DNA of 64,000 nucleotides from Symsagittifera roscoffensis (Eukaryota; Xenacoelomorpha; Acoela; Convolutidae). Positions 21,898-33,180 of this stretch are shown here, in pieces; the stretch's first letter is position 1; every line of letters starts with the position of its first letter. Position numbers and translations under genes: made by a program. The notes under the pieces are model-generated. The model made no database searches, was not told the origin of the DNA, and saw only the letters and a list, made by a program, of their open reading frames with translations. Location: positions 68,435,415 through 68,499,414 of the forward strand of contig NC_087062.1 of assembly GCF_963678635.1 (NCBI RefSeq). The letters are read 5' to 3'.

Positions 21898-22785
21898 AAA
21901 AAATCGGGACATTTCAAATCTCCTATTTATTCTCAAGTTAGTTGTGTACTTATTGAGAGACCGTCACTGAGTAGAAAGAAAAGAGTTGCATTTTTTGAAT
22001 GTGGCAGAGAATATACACTTCAAGATGCGTCAAGACATCGTAGAACCTGTGGTGTTTTGAAGTGTTCGAACTGTAACTTTTATACTTATAGCAGCAATGA
22101 ACTCACTTATCATTTCAAGATGAAGCATTGTCAACAAAATGTCAAATTATGTGCTCAGCAGTCTCCATACATATTCCAAGAGAAGGTAAAATTATTACTT
22201 TTTTATTAAAAACTTAGGACAAAATACTATGAATAACAATTTTTACTGAGTCTGAAATACAATTGTGATGAATTTGAAAAATTCTAGTAAGAATTATGCA
22301 GTTTTTTATCACAATTCTTGATCTGTCCTTTATTTTCAAAGGTTTTGATAGATGATACAGACAGCAAAATTCGATTTCAATTTGTCGTTAAATTTTCCAT
22401 AGAAATTTTCCCGAAACTGTTTAATCAACAGTTAAAACACCATTGGTTGCAACCTTGCGGAGACTTTGTTGCAATAACTTTAACTTAAAAGTGCATAACA
22501 TACGCTAAGGATCGATTAAATATTTGCTTAAAAGCTGTAAAAAAACTGGAAAACTGGATATTTGTAAAACATCAACTAATTGAAAGATTTTGCCTGGTTG
22601 CCATTTTAAAATTTTCCTTGTTTAGTGATCGTGAAAGTGTTCATAGTGTAGTGCGTTGTTAAGCAGATGATGGGGGTTGATTTATTAAAAATTATGATTT
22701 TCAACTGTTGTTTGAGAATTTCAGAGAAGAAATTGATAAATACCCTGGAAAAGATGAAAAAATGTATGTTTGTGCTAACCTTTGA
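21898..22785 (+). pseudogene. Gene D, copy 2: Cys/His zinc-finger protein with one intron and in-frame stops
   Basis: Exon 1 runs to 22185, the intron 22186-22341 has GTAAAA and AAAG ends, and exon 2 from 22342 meets stops at 22486, 22660 and 22678 before the end at 22783. All four stops occur at the equivalent places in copy 1 (2270-3157). The zinc-finger cluster is intact here. Coding-like sequence persists across the stops. Confidence 0.6.
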
Positions 22786-23465
22786 AAGTTTGATAGCTAT
22801 GATAACGTTTGATATATCATTCTCAAACAAAAATTTACTTCATTGTAGAAAAACAGATTTAGAACAGCAAAATAAAGTTATCAGGTTGAGAAAAACCTTT
22901 AAAGACTTTAGGCAAAAGATTTAGGGCATAAATTCATCTTCGGATTATTGAAAATTCGCTGAAACGATACATTTTTCTATCTAAAATTCAATTTTCAAGA
23001 AAAAGTATGTTCAAATTGGATTATTTTGGTATATAGTAGATGAAGCAGAAACTGAGAAAATGCTAAAGTGAGATAGAAACTCAATTTAATTCATTAGGAG
23101 TTTTGAGATAATTTTTCTAAAATTTAGCTTAAAAAGTATATCTTGAGAAAAATCCGACATAAAAAGTGTCAATGATTTGTTTTTATGTGTGATTCATTAC
23201 AAAAGTTTCGTCTCATTTGACATAATAGGTAACTTTATATTAAAAATCAGATGTTTTGAGGATAATTTTTGTAAAGTAAACCCAATCCGACATTTTTGAA
23301 AGAAGATACATGAAGCATAAATCAAAAACTTGCTTTCGAGATCTACATTTCATTTTTTTTCTATAGAGTTTTTTGCTTAAAAAAAATCTTAAATTTAAAA
23401 AATTGTTACAATTTGCACCTTGTTTTCTTTTGCTAAATCAATTTTTTGAGACGCGCTCTTTTAGA

Positions 23466-24660
23466 AGTTTTTAGAAGTTGTAGATGTTAACAACTAGGTT
23501 TCCTTGGGTTTTTCCGGAGGTTTTCAGATTATAACTAACTGAGCTGCTCTTAACTTGTTCTTAAGTCGTAAAAATACACCTTTATATTCTCATTTTGTAC
23601 CTATGTTTCTGAATTCTCTAAATAGCACAAATTTTTTCTCATTTGGACGTTTTTGAGAAAACATCCGTCATAGATTAAGAATAAAAAGCGATTTAAAAAC
23701 TATTTTGCAAGAAAAGTGATAGTTATTATTATCAAAAATTGTTTTTTTTTTGCTTAAATAGTTTACTGTAGCAACTGAACAAGGGAACCTTGAAGAAGAC
23801 ATTTACAATTTTGATCAAAATAATCAGACGGTATCAGTTCTAATTTCATCTCTGCCAGCAAATTATCCAGTTCTGACTAAATTCCCCAGTTCTGACTAAA
23901 TTTTCTTGCAAAGTGAGTTCAATAGCGTAAGACTTGTATCAAGCAGAAAGCAAGAATACTCATAAAACATAGAACATTTCTACGGAAAATCATGAAAATT
24001 ATGTTGCAGAAGCATTGGAGGATGATCATCAGTTATGAAGAAGATTTTTTTTTGAATTTGAGCCAAAATCGAATAAACTTTTAAGAAAAATTTATCCCAA
24101 TTTTAGTCAATTTTAGCAATTAACTATGTTCAATTTTCATCATTGCTCTAAAATTCAGTATTACTAACGTGAAAAACTTTTCAGAAGTTTAATTTTTGTT
24201 CTAAATTCTCCCTGGATTGAACAAAAAATCAGTTAATTACCAAAAAAAATTGAAAATGGAAAGTTTTTAATTGATTCGTTTAATTTTTTATACTTTCTCA
24301 AGAATTACGAATAATTTCAATATCTTCATGAGAAATCGGAGGTTTCAAAAGTGATTGAGCTATTATGAGCTTTCCTGTTAATGTTGAGAGCATTATATAA
24401 CCTGCTTTCTAGCTCAAATCATGCTAAAACTTCTCGTTTTCAGTTTTTTTTTGAAAATTTTGGAAAAACCCAAAACTTTTTTCAAATTTTGTATCATTGT
24501 CTCACAATGATGCCGTTTAAAATACAATTTGAACTCAAACTAAAACTATTTACATACAAATTTTGTTTCAATTAGATCAGAAGCAACAAAAAATTTATTC
24601 AAAACTATGAGATTTCACCAATTTTTTCCAAACACCTGAAATTTTTGCAATTTTTTCCAA
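23466..24660 (+). repeat. Segment T, right arm of the element
   Basis: Direct counterpart of 3838-5032. Unlike that copy it continues into the real terminus (24661-25221). Confidence 0.87.
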
Positions 24661-24675
24661 AAACTTAAAATTTTC

Positions 24676-25221
24676 GCATTTCTTTTCCAAAACCTGGACT
24701 TTTTCGAAGTTCAAGTAGTTTTCCGTTTTGCTTCAAGTAGATTGAAAGTAGATTATCTAATAAATTCGATCGAATTATAGCTAATCTTATCGTGTTTTGA
24801 AGTTTTTTTGAAATTTTTTCAATTTTTTGAAAAAAATTCCAAGATTTTGCAAAAAAGCTCTTACCATTGACTTACCTTGTACCAAAAAATAAAAATTTAA
24901 CGTTAATTCTACAACCTATACGTAGTTAACCAGTAATACAGAAATAATTAACAATTAGATAACGCGCGCCAAAATTTTTGCAAAAAAAAACTAAACATTA
25001 ACATTCAAAAAACAAAAAACTTCGTTTTTCTTACCATTATTTTACCACCACACAAACCATAAAAACTTACCATTGGTATTCCCTATCCTAATACATTGTA
25101 AACTCTATACCTTATCACAAAACATAACTTGCAGACTGGATGATTTATTCCCTATCTTAAAACATGTGGGTCTGCAGGACCCCTCCCCCCCCCCCACACT
25201 TTAGCCTCAACATCTACTACT
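24676..25221. repeat. Right terminal inverted repeat
   Basis: Reverse complement of 15582-16100 and 8903-9420, with a C run at about 25184-25196, ending CATCTACTACT. It is directly followed by GCCGTG. Confidence 0.88.
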
Positions 25222-25227
25222 GCCGTG
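25222..25227. repeat. Right 6-bp target-site duplication GCCGTG
   Basis: Identical to 8897-8902. The codons that follow (starting AAA AAA CAA) continue the retrotransposon gag frame interrupted at 8902. Confidence 0.88.
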
Positions 25228-25453
25228 AAAAAACAAAATCACCTAAAACATAAGTTGGCACCGGCAGCGGTGCAGAATACGAGACGAGAAAGAGACAGGC
25301 AGAAAAAGAATTGCAGAACAAGGACGTAACCAAAGATGAACTTTTAACAAAATCCGTGAAAGACGTCAATGAAAAGGCAGAGCACAGAGAGCTAATCCTA
25401 AAAGGACGCTAGATATGAATTAGGAAAAAGTAGAAACTGATGCTATCAACAAA

Positions 25454-25807
25454 GTGAAACAAAACTTAGCGACCAATATGATAGAGCAGAGATTCAGACA
25501 AAAGATGGAAAAGCAACAAAATGATCAAGCATCAATATGGAAAGGCAAAGTGCATAAAGTGAGCGACGCTCGCAAGGCCAGGAACTCTGAAGATGGAGAC
25601 CCAAAAACCATTCGGAACCACGAAGACAGGGGAAGGATAAGGTCAATAATCACCGTTAACGGCCACGAAGTGATGAGGAACCTTAGCGAACCAAGTGACC
25701 AAACACTAATGCATCTAGATGTAAATTCTGACTATTTATGCTTAACCAGTCCTCAAACCCCATTGAAAGCCATTAGAACACTGCTGACAAAAGATGGTGG
25801 GAAGTAA
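25454..25807 (+). pseudogene. gag/pol linker region, 117-codon frame
   Basis: Charged, mostly hydrophilic frame between the gag tail and the protease, ending LLTKDGGK. It may be Gag C-terminus or a pol N-terminal spacer. No motif is recognised. Confidence 0.45.
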
Positions 25808-25904
25808 ATAACGGCTGACGGCAGATACACAGAGGCTTACGAACCATATGAAGTAATGCTGAACAAAAATAGCATCAAGATATACAATACGACAATGATT
25901 ACCT

Positions 25905-26195
25905 GTGATGATGACCTGTGAGGGCCATATTTTCGAGGGACGAGAAGAACTCAAGGTCAGATCAATCGGCTATTGTGCCAAGCTTGACGAGTATGCCATG
26001 CACCTGGTCACAGAAGCCGAAGTATCAGCACACGTACTTGACACAAACGGGATAGAGAAATCAGTGAAGGGGCTACTAGATACGGGAGCTGTCTTGAGTG
26101 TAATTCCGATTGAAACTCGGACGCGAATGGGTTTCAAGAAGGATGGCCTAATAGATTCCAAAATACGCTTGACTGCAGCAAACAAAGTTGCCTAA
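25905..26195 (+). pseudogene. pro: Retropepsin-like aspartic protease remnant
   Basis: The frame contains VKGLLDTGAVLSVIPIETR. The D-T-G-A active-site loop (GAT at 26079) after hydrophobic residues and before SVIP is typical of retroelement aspartic proteases. The frame breaks at 26195, and protein-like sequence continues in another frame (FGTKPMIRALNGEKPVDVLP) to about 26370. It would process Gag-Pol in an active element. Confidence 0.82.
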
Positions 26196-26924
26196 GAGTA
26201 TTTGGCACGAAACCGATGATCAGGGCACTGAACGGAGAGAAACCTGTGGATGTGCTTCCTGGTGGTGGTTCAGTTCATTTTGGGCAGATATTTATGAATA
26301 ACTTTGCAGTAAATATCAATCTAAACCCCCCAATCTTCAGAATTAGCTACCCGGAAAGGAAAACGCAACAAAACCTGTGAACTTGATCATGACACAGGAG
26401 CGTAAATCTGCAGTCTTCTCGAGTGGAGGCCTCAATTGTGAGCTCAAGCTTTAGACATTTTATTGAACTCAGCGATAAGAAAAAAGGTAAGCGTAGTACC
26501 AAACCTTAATAGCCAAAGTGCTGCTAATTGAGGAAGATCCTTCTCGATCACCAATGGTGGCCACTATTTCAACGTCTTGTTGTCCAGAAGAAGAGGAAAC
26601 TGAGGTTTGAACTGCCAGTGAAAACGAGATATGAAATGACTAAAAACATTGTCCCAAGTTCTTGATTGTCTCAACCATGAGGACAAAATTTGTATCTCGA
26701 ATCGACTAAAGCCAATAAAGAATTTCTCCAAAAAACATTTATTCACCTAAGCCTGAGACGGGCGATGGACTCTGGAGCTGTTCGAAGTTTCCAGAAAGAC
26801 CGAACTGCGGATTTGGATCATCTGAGGAAACCAGTATTAACAAAATGAGAATCAGGACATTTTTTCGAGACATAACGCCAACACCGGGTGTTGAAACTTC
26901 GCTGAGCACAAAATCGAGTTAGAG

Positions 26925-27640
26925 GAGTCGGCAGTGCCGCTCAGGGAAGGTGTGATGCGCATAAACCCACACAAATTGGATGCTAGAAACATTACTAGAA
27001 AAGAACTGGAAATGTTACTAGAATATGACGTGATAGAACCATCCAAATCACCGTGAGCGTGTGGAGTAGTGATGGCTTAAGAGAAAGGGGATCAATTGAG
27101 ATTCTGCTGTGACTTCCGATATCTGAACTCCGTTACGGTAAAGGATGTCTATCCCATCCCGAGAATCAATTGAGTCTTTCGAAACTGGGGGATCTAAAGT
27201 TTTTTTCTACTACTACTGATCTTAAATGATCAGAACTCTGGCGGGTACCTCCTAGGAAATACGATACAGGGGAAATGGGATTTGTCTGCGAGCTGGGATT
27301 GTTTCAATGGGAAAGAATGCCTTTTGGCATGTGCAATGCTACAGCCACATTCCAAAGGCTGATCCTACCAGCACCAACAGCGGACTAAGATAACCTGATC
27401 ATACGTTACGTAGCCGATGTGGTGATTGCAACGCCAACTTCTGAGTATCACATCGAGCGCCTGGACGAACAATTTGAATGCATGAAAATGGTAGATTTAA
27501 AGTGCAAGGTCTCGATAAATTATGTTGGGAAAATTGTAGACAAACATGGTATTAGGCCAGATCGTGACGCAGTAGAGGCTGTACTATTGTGGAAATCTCC
27601 GAGGAGCAAAAAAAAGTTGATTATTTTTCTTGGTTTTGCG
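26925..27640 (+). pseudogene. pol: Reverse transcriptase remnant with YVAD in place of YVDD
   Basis: Motifs in order: RKELEMLLEYDVIEPSKSP (26998-27055), the RFCCDFRYLNSVTVKDVYP block (about 27103-27160), LFQWERMPFGMCNATATFQR (about 27300-27357), then YVAD at 27407-27418 where an active enzyme has Y-x-D-D. The GIRPDRDAVEAV and FLGFAKFFRE segments mark the thumb/connection. This is a classical Ty3/gypsy-type RT. At least five stops or frameshifts break it. The first catalytic Asp of YxDD is replaced by Ala. Confidence 0.88.
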
Positions 27641-28190
27641 AAATTTTTTAGGGAAACACTCAAAAGGCTACGCAGACAAAATATACCCAATGCAACAGCT
27701 CATGAGACACAAGGGCAAGAAACTTACATGGAACGATACTGCAGAAAAGTCCTACCAACGAAAAAAGCGAGAGTTGCGTGAATCTCCGGTGCTGAGGATG
27801 CCAACGGAGAATAGCAGGTACGTTCTGTACACAGACGGATCGGTAGTCGCGATTTTGGGCATATTGCACCAAGAACACATCTGGAATGGCAAAATTGTCT
27901 TAAGAACGATAGCGTACGGGAGTAAAGTCATGAGCGACACGGAAATGAAGTATGGCGCGTCTAGAGCGGAAACTTTTGCGTGACCTTCAGAGAAAAAAAA
28001 AGCATATCTGGCCAGCGAGCCAGTCAATTTACGGGTTGACAACAGAGCCGTATCCTTGTGAAAGACGTTCTCCATGCACCAAAATTATATAGGGAGATGG
28101 ATTGAGTGCCTAGATAGTTACAACAAGATAGTTGGGCACAGAATAGGAGACGAACGTCAGCGAGCGGACAGCATCAGCAAAAAGACTTAG
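27641..28190 (+). pseudogene. pol: RNase H remnant
   Basis: The frame to 27983 has RYVLYTDGSVVAILGILHQE and TIAYGSKVMSDTEMKYGASR, the layout of gypsy RNase H: catalytic TDxS, then the IAYxSRxLxxxExxY-like block. The domain's end probably continues in other frames to about 28190 (VDNRAVSL, GDERQRADSISKK). It is broken by stops. Confidence 0.8.
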
Positions 28191-28199
28191 TTCTACGAG

Positions 28200-29330
28200 A
28201 GACAAGAACAGAAGGATGCTGACCGAGCTAAAAAAAACAGATGGATTTTTTTTCATGGATAAGGAGACTTATGTCTGTCTGCCTCTGACAAGATGGCTAG
28301 ATATATCAAGGCGACCAACAAAATACCATCCAGAACTGCCCAAGGATGAGCAGAAGGCAAAATTTATCGTCAGAGAGTCAGAGGAGCCAATGGAGCTTCT
28401 GCTCAGCTTCAGACTTGTTAGGGAGACGTTAAAGCCAAAAGAATATGACCAAGAGAAAGTCGAGAAAGTACGGTTGTGGTGAAGCAAGCAAGAATTGTTG
28501 AGACTGTTTAAGAAACTAGCAATCAACAACTGCAAGGAGTTGACTGTGAAGGCCAATCTGAAGTCACAAAAATGAAGAGACCAAAAGATCATCCCAAGGA
28601 AAAAGACAAGCAGCAGACCAGTAACTTGAGAACCAAAAGGTAGTGCGCTCAATAGTTGAGATCAATTCAGAAGAAAATCTAACGCAAACTACATTGACAA
28701 AGAAGATAGTATCGTTCAAAGAAGACACTGACTCAGATGGAGAATATGCTGAGATCAATGAATATTCAGACAGCCTGTGCACGATTCTGGCGAAAACTAA
28801 ATTGAAACTAAGACAGGGAGATGCAAGCGGATTCTTCTTTTGGAACATACAACGGAGACTCGGATGAGGACAGTGGAGGAGAAGATCTGGAGATGTGGCG
28901 GTTTCGAGAAACCCCCTTAGACGATTATCGTGCAACCCTATTCAAAGGACAAATCTAGAGCCAGAAACCAACGGTAGAGTTTTGAGCAAGATAATATGTG
29001 AAGCTAGAGGACGACGTTCACCTCCCAAGGGAATTGGCAGGACAGATGATCTTTCTAAAGGAACACTTGAAGGCAAGATACAGACTCTCAGACCCCGTTA
29101 GGGCTCAGAAAAACGAAAAATGACTAGCTAAAAGAATAAACTCTCTGAAAGGATAAAAATAGCGGAAGAAGAAAATGGAGATCTAGAAGAGAACAGCAAC
29201 AAAATCTTGAGCCAGGTTTACAAAGAGCGGAAAGAGTTACTTTACCACACGGCGAATGGTGTAGTAGCCTGAAAAGGATCGATGATGAGAAGATCCTGCA
29301 AAAGCACAACGTTATCATACTGCCTCAATT
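28200..29330 (+). pseudogene. pol linker between RNase H and integrase, heavily broken
   Basis: Several short plus-strand frames (28216-28482, 28643-28867, 28895-29101) with charged, acidic or coiled-coil-like sequence. The GC and codon character match the flanking pol domains. No catalytic motif is seen. It is longer than a typical gypsy linker, so it may hold a family-specific insertion. Confidence 0.5.
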
Positions 29331-29339
29331 GAATCAAAC

Positions 29340-29660
29340 GAGGTACTGCTTAGATCACACGATCAAATGGGGCATCAGAGTATAGCCAAAGTGCAACAAT
29401 GAATACTTAATCGATTCGACTGGCCAGGGATCAGAAATGAAAGCTTGGATGAAGGTCAGATTCAGAAAATTGGATCTCTAGTTATGCTTGTACTATGAGT
29501 TTTCAGTCAGGCAACGGGAAAAGCTTCGCGGGGCACCTGACAAAAGAACCGATGAAGAAGTTGCACATTGCAAAAGCTCAAGCGGCGACCTACCATCCGG
29601 AAACAAATGAATTGGCAGAGAGGCAAACCCGAACACTTATAAGCATGCGGTGGGTATAGT
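29340..29660 (+). pseudogene. pol: Integrase remnant (HHCC-like zinc finger and end of catalytic core)
   Basis: HDQMGHQSIAKVQQ then ILNRFDWPGIRNE (about 29355-29440) matches the end of the integrase N-terminal zinc domain. At about 29565-29640 the AATYHPETNELAERQTRTLI stretch matches the conserved end of the rve core, including the third catalytic Glu. Most of the core between them is missing or scrambled, so a deletion is likely. Confidence 0.8.
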
Positions 29661-30340
29661 GTTCAGGATACACGAATGATTCGGCAAACACTTGCCACAA
29701 AGGTGGGCTCGTACAATAACACGCAAAACACAACAACGGTAATCAGTCTTTCTTGATTCTAGCAGGCAGAAAAAGGGCGATGCCTTCGTCATTCTTTTAT
29801 CCAGAGTAAGAAGGACAGAAAAGTTTACCCCAGGCTTACCCGAGAGAATCAATCCAGAGACAACAGGAGTTGAATGACTCATGCAGACGCAATACAACCC
29901 AAGCACAAATGCGACAAGGCATGAATTACGACGAGCAGGTGTTTCAAAAGGTCATTCTATCAAAGGGAATCAAAAAGTCACTGAAGAATGGGAGAGGGAC
30001 CTTCAGAATCACTAAACTTCACCAGCAGGGCAAATTCTATCGCTTGAACATATGACGAACAGCACAATATGAAAACCTGAAATCACACTTTCCATTACCA
30101 GATGATTGGTCCGTTCCAAAGAACATAGAAAACCTGGAGTTACTGATAGTGGAACCGGCCTGCGAGGTGAACAAAAAAGGAACCAGGGCAAAATTGATGG
30201 TATTGAGCTCGAGTGACAACACGAATATCTTGGTGTACTCGGACGAGGGTTCCTTCGTAGTAGAGGATTGGAATGAAGCTGAACAGGACGACAGGACGAG
30301 ATACAAAAGTCAGTACGACCAGACAAACCTATGACGATAG
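29661..30340 (+). pseudogene. Integrase C-terminal / post-integrase region
   Basis: Plus-strand frames (for example 30149-30334) with LMVLSSSDNTNILVYSDEGS. Basic then acidic composition. It is a continuation of pol or a separate 3' ORF. No motif is recognised. Confidence 0.45.
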
Positions 30341-31300
30341 AAACAAGAAGTGGAGGACAGTAGAAGACCAGCATGGTTTATATCAGATATGGGGATGACT
30401 GCTTGGTTGACAAGATAAAGCCGGATGAAATCGGGGAAGAAATGGTCAGCATTGATGAACTAGTACCAGACCAAGAGGGGCAAATCATCAAGGACGATGA
30501 ATTGTTCTGACAGGAGGATCACATTGTGCCGGAGTTGTGAATGGATCTGAGCAATGCGAGACAGAAAAGAGGGAACATACGAACTTGAGGATGCACAACC
30601 TACCGGCTTGTGAGTCAGAGTAACAAACCAAACAACAAGTCGATTTATCTGCAGTAAAACACAATCAGGAAAAGGTCTCACGTTCGGCTGGGTAGCAACA
30701 GAGCGACCCCTGAAGATACCCTCGAGCAATCTAGAGTCAGCACCATCGACGAGGATGTCGATAAATATTTTTGTCCGGGGAGTGGGCGTAGGAATTACCC
30801 ACACCGAAAAATTATTGATCCGGAAATTTAGGAAAGTAAGCAAAATCAATGGTCTGGATGAAGAACAAGAAGACACCGAGCCTGCTATTGGCAAAATTTC
30901 CAAACTAAATTGGAAATACCAAACGAAAACTCGGAAAATGTTTTAATCACAGACAGCAATTTTATCTTGTCGGACAGGACCAGTGCAACCTGCACAACCG
31001 CGGACATGAGCTTTAAGACCAGGTTGGAAGCGGACTTAAAATGAGATTATCAGAATGTGGATTTTCTGTTCAGACACAGACCGGGATTGGGTAGCTTGGC
31101 GGCGTTTCCACTATCAGTATCGCAGGTGACTGGCAAATACTTGTAATTTTTGGTTACAAGAGTCAGCGAAAAGTATGTGGTGAATCCTGAAAACGTGAAA
31201 ACGTGGTAGTAGACTAAACACGACTAAGAGACCTTTAAGCGAGAGGGAAGTGAAGGAGGTCTGAACACCAGTTTACAAACCAAATAGAGGCAGGTTAAAC
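30341..31300 (+). pseudogene. 3' ORF remnants of the retroelement
   Basis: Broken frames, the clearest at 30755-30946 (ending NWKYQTKTRKMF). An env-like or accessory product is possible, but no membrane segment or signal peptide is visible. The region from 31000 to 31300 fades into sequence with no clear frame. Confidence 0.4.
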
Positions 31301-31514
31301 CTCAAGGAAGTAATTGTCATCTTGCTTGTTATCTTCACTGAAACAGAGATCGTGGTGCATCTACAAAATAAGGAATACTTGAGCCTTGCCTGAGTCTAGA
31401 GTTGTAGCTGGAGTCTTGAGTGGTAAAGGGTGTCTAGAGTTACAAGTGATCATGATATGATACAAGGAGGGGTAAAAACGTAAAGTAAGAATCGTTTTTA
31501 CATTTTTTTTTTAG

Positions 31515-32440
31515 ATGTTTAATTCAAATATTGAACCAATTTATGCCGTGCTAAAACACACCAATTGCATGATCTCAAAGCGGAAAGTAACGTCTAAAGT
31601 AAGGCACATAAATTTGATGCTTCGCTCATTGGAGCAAGCATTTGACTACTTAATGACAGCAGATCTTTTAATCAAGCCTTAAAAAGCCTTTTTATCTTTC
31701 CACCTGGGAATTGTTCTAGTAGGAGGAAGTTGACAAGCCTAAAACATAGTTCTGTTTTCAGATTGAAGTTTTGAAGTTATCAGAAAAGAGCAGCATTGGG
31801 GAACTGTCAGAACTGAATTGCAAGAGAGTCCAAAGGCACCCGAAGATCCTTATAGTTGTGAGCATCTAGAGTGAACATTCTTGAGTGATGAACTTTGCTT
31901 GGCTTACTTGAGTGGTAATCTAGGATTGAAGTTTCTTGAGTTATATTTCATTTCTGATCACAGCTGATCGCGTTTTTTGGAAGTTAGTGCCAGCGGTACT
32001 GAAGAAGCCAACGCTTCATGAGTTTTACAGGCGGTTAAGGGATCTGGATTACTCTCAAGTGGACGAACGAATGTTCGTGATCTTGAGTGCTCAAGTGGAC
32101 GAACGAATGTTCGTGATCTTGAGTGCCATCTTTCAACTAGATTCTCAAGGAAAGGGCAGAGAGTAGGCGATGGAGACGCTGTTGATGGTGGGCTACACGT
32201 CCGACGGAATTGCGATCCAATAATCGAAAAGATGGCTGTCATGGAGTACTGATGGAGGCTTGAGGGGACTCGATCTGGCAAGAAACACCGGATTGACCAA
32301 CAACACTGAATCTGGTGCTGGCGAGTTTCCTCTTACAGCTCGGCCGACGACGAGGATGGGAAATCAATTGACCACCAAACAAAAAAATGTTGATGAACTA
32401 TCGGGAATTTTTCGGAATCCTGAAAGCTCTTGATAAGCTT
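31515..32440 (+). pseudogene. Relic of a spliced gene of unknown function
   Basis: A T-rich tract ending in TTAG precedes ATG 31515. The frame is coding-like for 55 codons to TAA 31680, and stays protein-like beyond it to a possible donor GTAGGA at 31720. A strong acceptor (CTGTTTTCAG, about 31752-31761) opens a second exon whose phase fits, ending at TAG about 31872. A third exon after GATCACAG (about 31966) reads DRVFWKLVPAVLKKPTLHEF, then a duplicated segment, to TAG 32163, with more coding-like sequence to about 32440. I recognise no family. It could be a host gene or an element-borne one. Confidence 0.5.
32056..32127 (+). repeat. 36-bp exact tandem duplication, in frame
   Basis: CAAGTGGACGAACGAATGTT and the following 16 bases occur twice in direct succession, with one difference at the final base (T/C). 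This adds 12 codons (QVDERMFVILSA) without shifting the frame. Confidence 0.95.
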
Positions 32441-33180
32441 AGTTTTATTCAGTTTATTGGAATTGTAAAAGTTCCTAGACTGAATTGAAAAGCTTTTTGT
32501 ATCGGTCTTAATTTTTCAAGCTATGCAATTTGAAAGGCATGTTTTTTTTGTACTTTCTCGCTTTTTTAGATCCGAACTTTTCACTTGTCTGATTTTGGCC
32601 AAGGTTGTTTATATGAACCACTCAGACTGTTAAGCTTTTAGATATTTTAGGCACATTGCTGGGTAAAGTTTACCACCTTTATTTTTTCTCGAACTAACCA
32701 ATAATCACAGGTAAAAAATTAAAGTTGACGCAATGCAAAGAATTTAATAGTTCAGATATAGCAAAAAACTTTATTTAATTATACTAATACTTTGGAGCTA
32801 TTTTTTGTTCAAAGAGAATTTTTAATTTTTTTTCAAAATTGTGCTCCTCGCTACTATACATGCCCCTCCTCAATCCCCCCTGGTTAAGCTTGTTTTACTA
32901 GTTATAATCTACAAATTTTAATCCAATAAAACTCATTGTAATGGATTTTAATGGGTTATAGTTGATTTGTTTTTTCTAAGAAAAAAATGGATTATATTGG
33001 ACTGCGAGATCACAAACTGTAGTCCCAAATAATTATAATGGCAACATTTTTGACCTCCGAGTCAGCTGTTTATATTAACGCATGAGCAAAACTTCAAAAT
33101 TTTGCATTGATATCGGAAACTAGAGTTTTGTTGTAAATTATTCCCTGAAGAAATGCATGTAAGAAATTAACTGCCCATTA
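32441..33180. other. AT-rich stretch, no gene seen
   Basis: No frame with coding character. At about 32930-33000 there is TAATGGATTTTAATGGGTTATA, similar to the blocks of the TIR element at 49231-50127, so a decayed relative may be present. Confidence 0.45.

Larger units (their letters stand above)
8903..25221. mobile_element. Maverick/Polinton-like non-autonomous element, rearranged (16.3 kb)
   Basis: The termini are inverted: AGTAGTAGATGTAGAGGCTAAAG at the left, and at the right a sequence whose reverse complement is AGTAGTAGATGTTGAGG. The flanking duplication is 6 bp. Six-bp duplications, 5'-AG ends and several-hundred-bp TIRs are established for Maverick/Polinton elements. The hallmark genes (PolB, retroviral-like integrase, FtsK-like ATPase, adenain protease, capsid) are not visible, so the superfamily call rests on the ends. 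The cargo is genes A-D. The core element is probably 15582-25221 (9.6 kb). The section 8903-15581 is a second left end plus inverted satellite plus a copy of the flanking gag. Confidence 0.65.
25228..31300 (+). mobile_element. 3' part of the decayed LTR-type retrotransposon (end of gag, protease, RT, RNase H, integrase, 3' ORFs)
   Basis: The order protease, RT, RNase H, integrase is that of Ty3/gypsy-type elements. Many frameshifts and stops occur, at least one per few hundred bases. GC is higher than in the flanks. No 3' LTR was recognised before the spliced relic at 31.5 kb, and no counterpart of this region was found near 6.5-6.9 kb. The frame at 25228-25330 is the tail of gag (basic, QNTRRERDRQKK). 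Confidence 0.86.
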
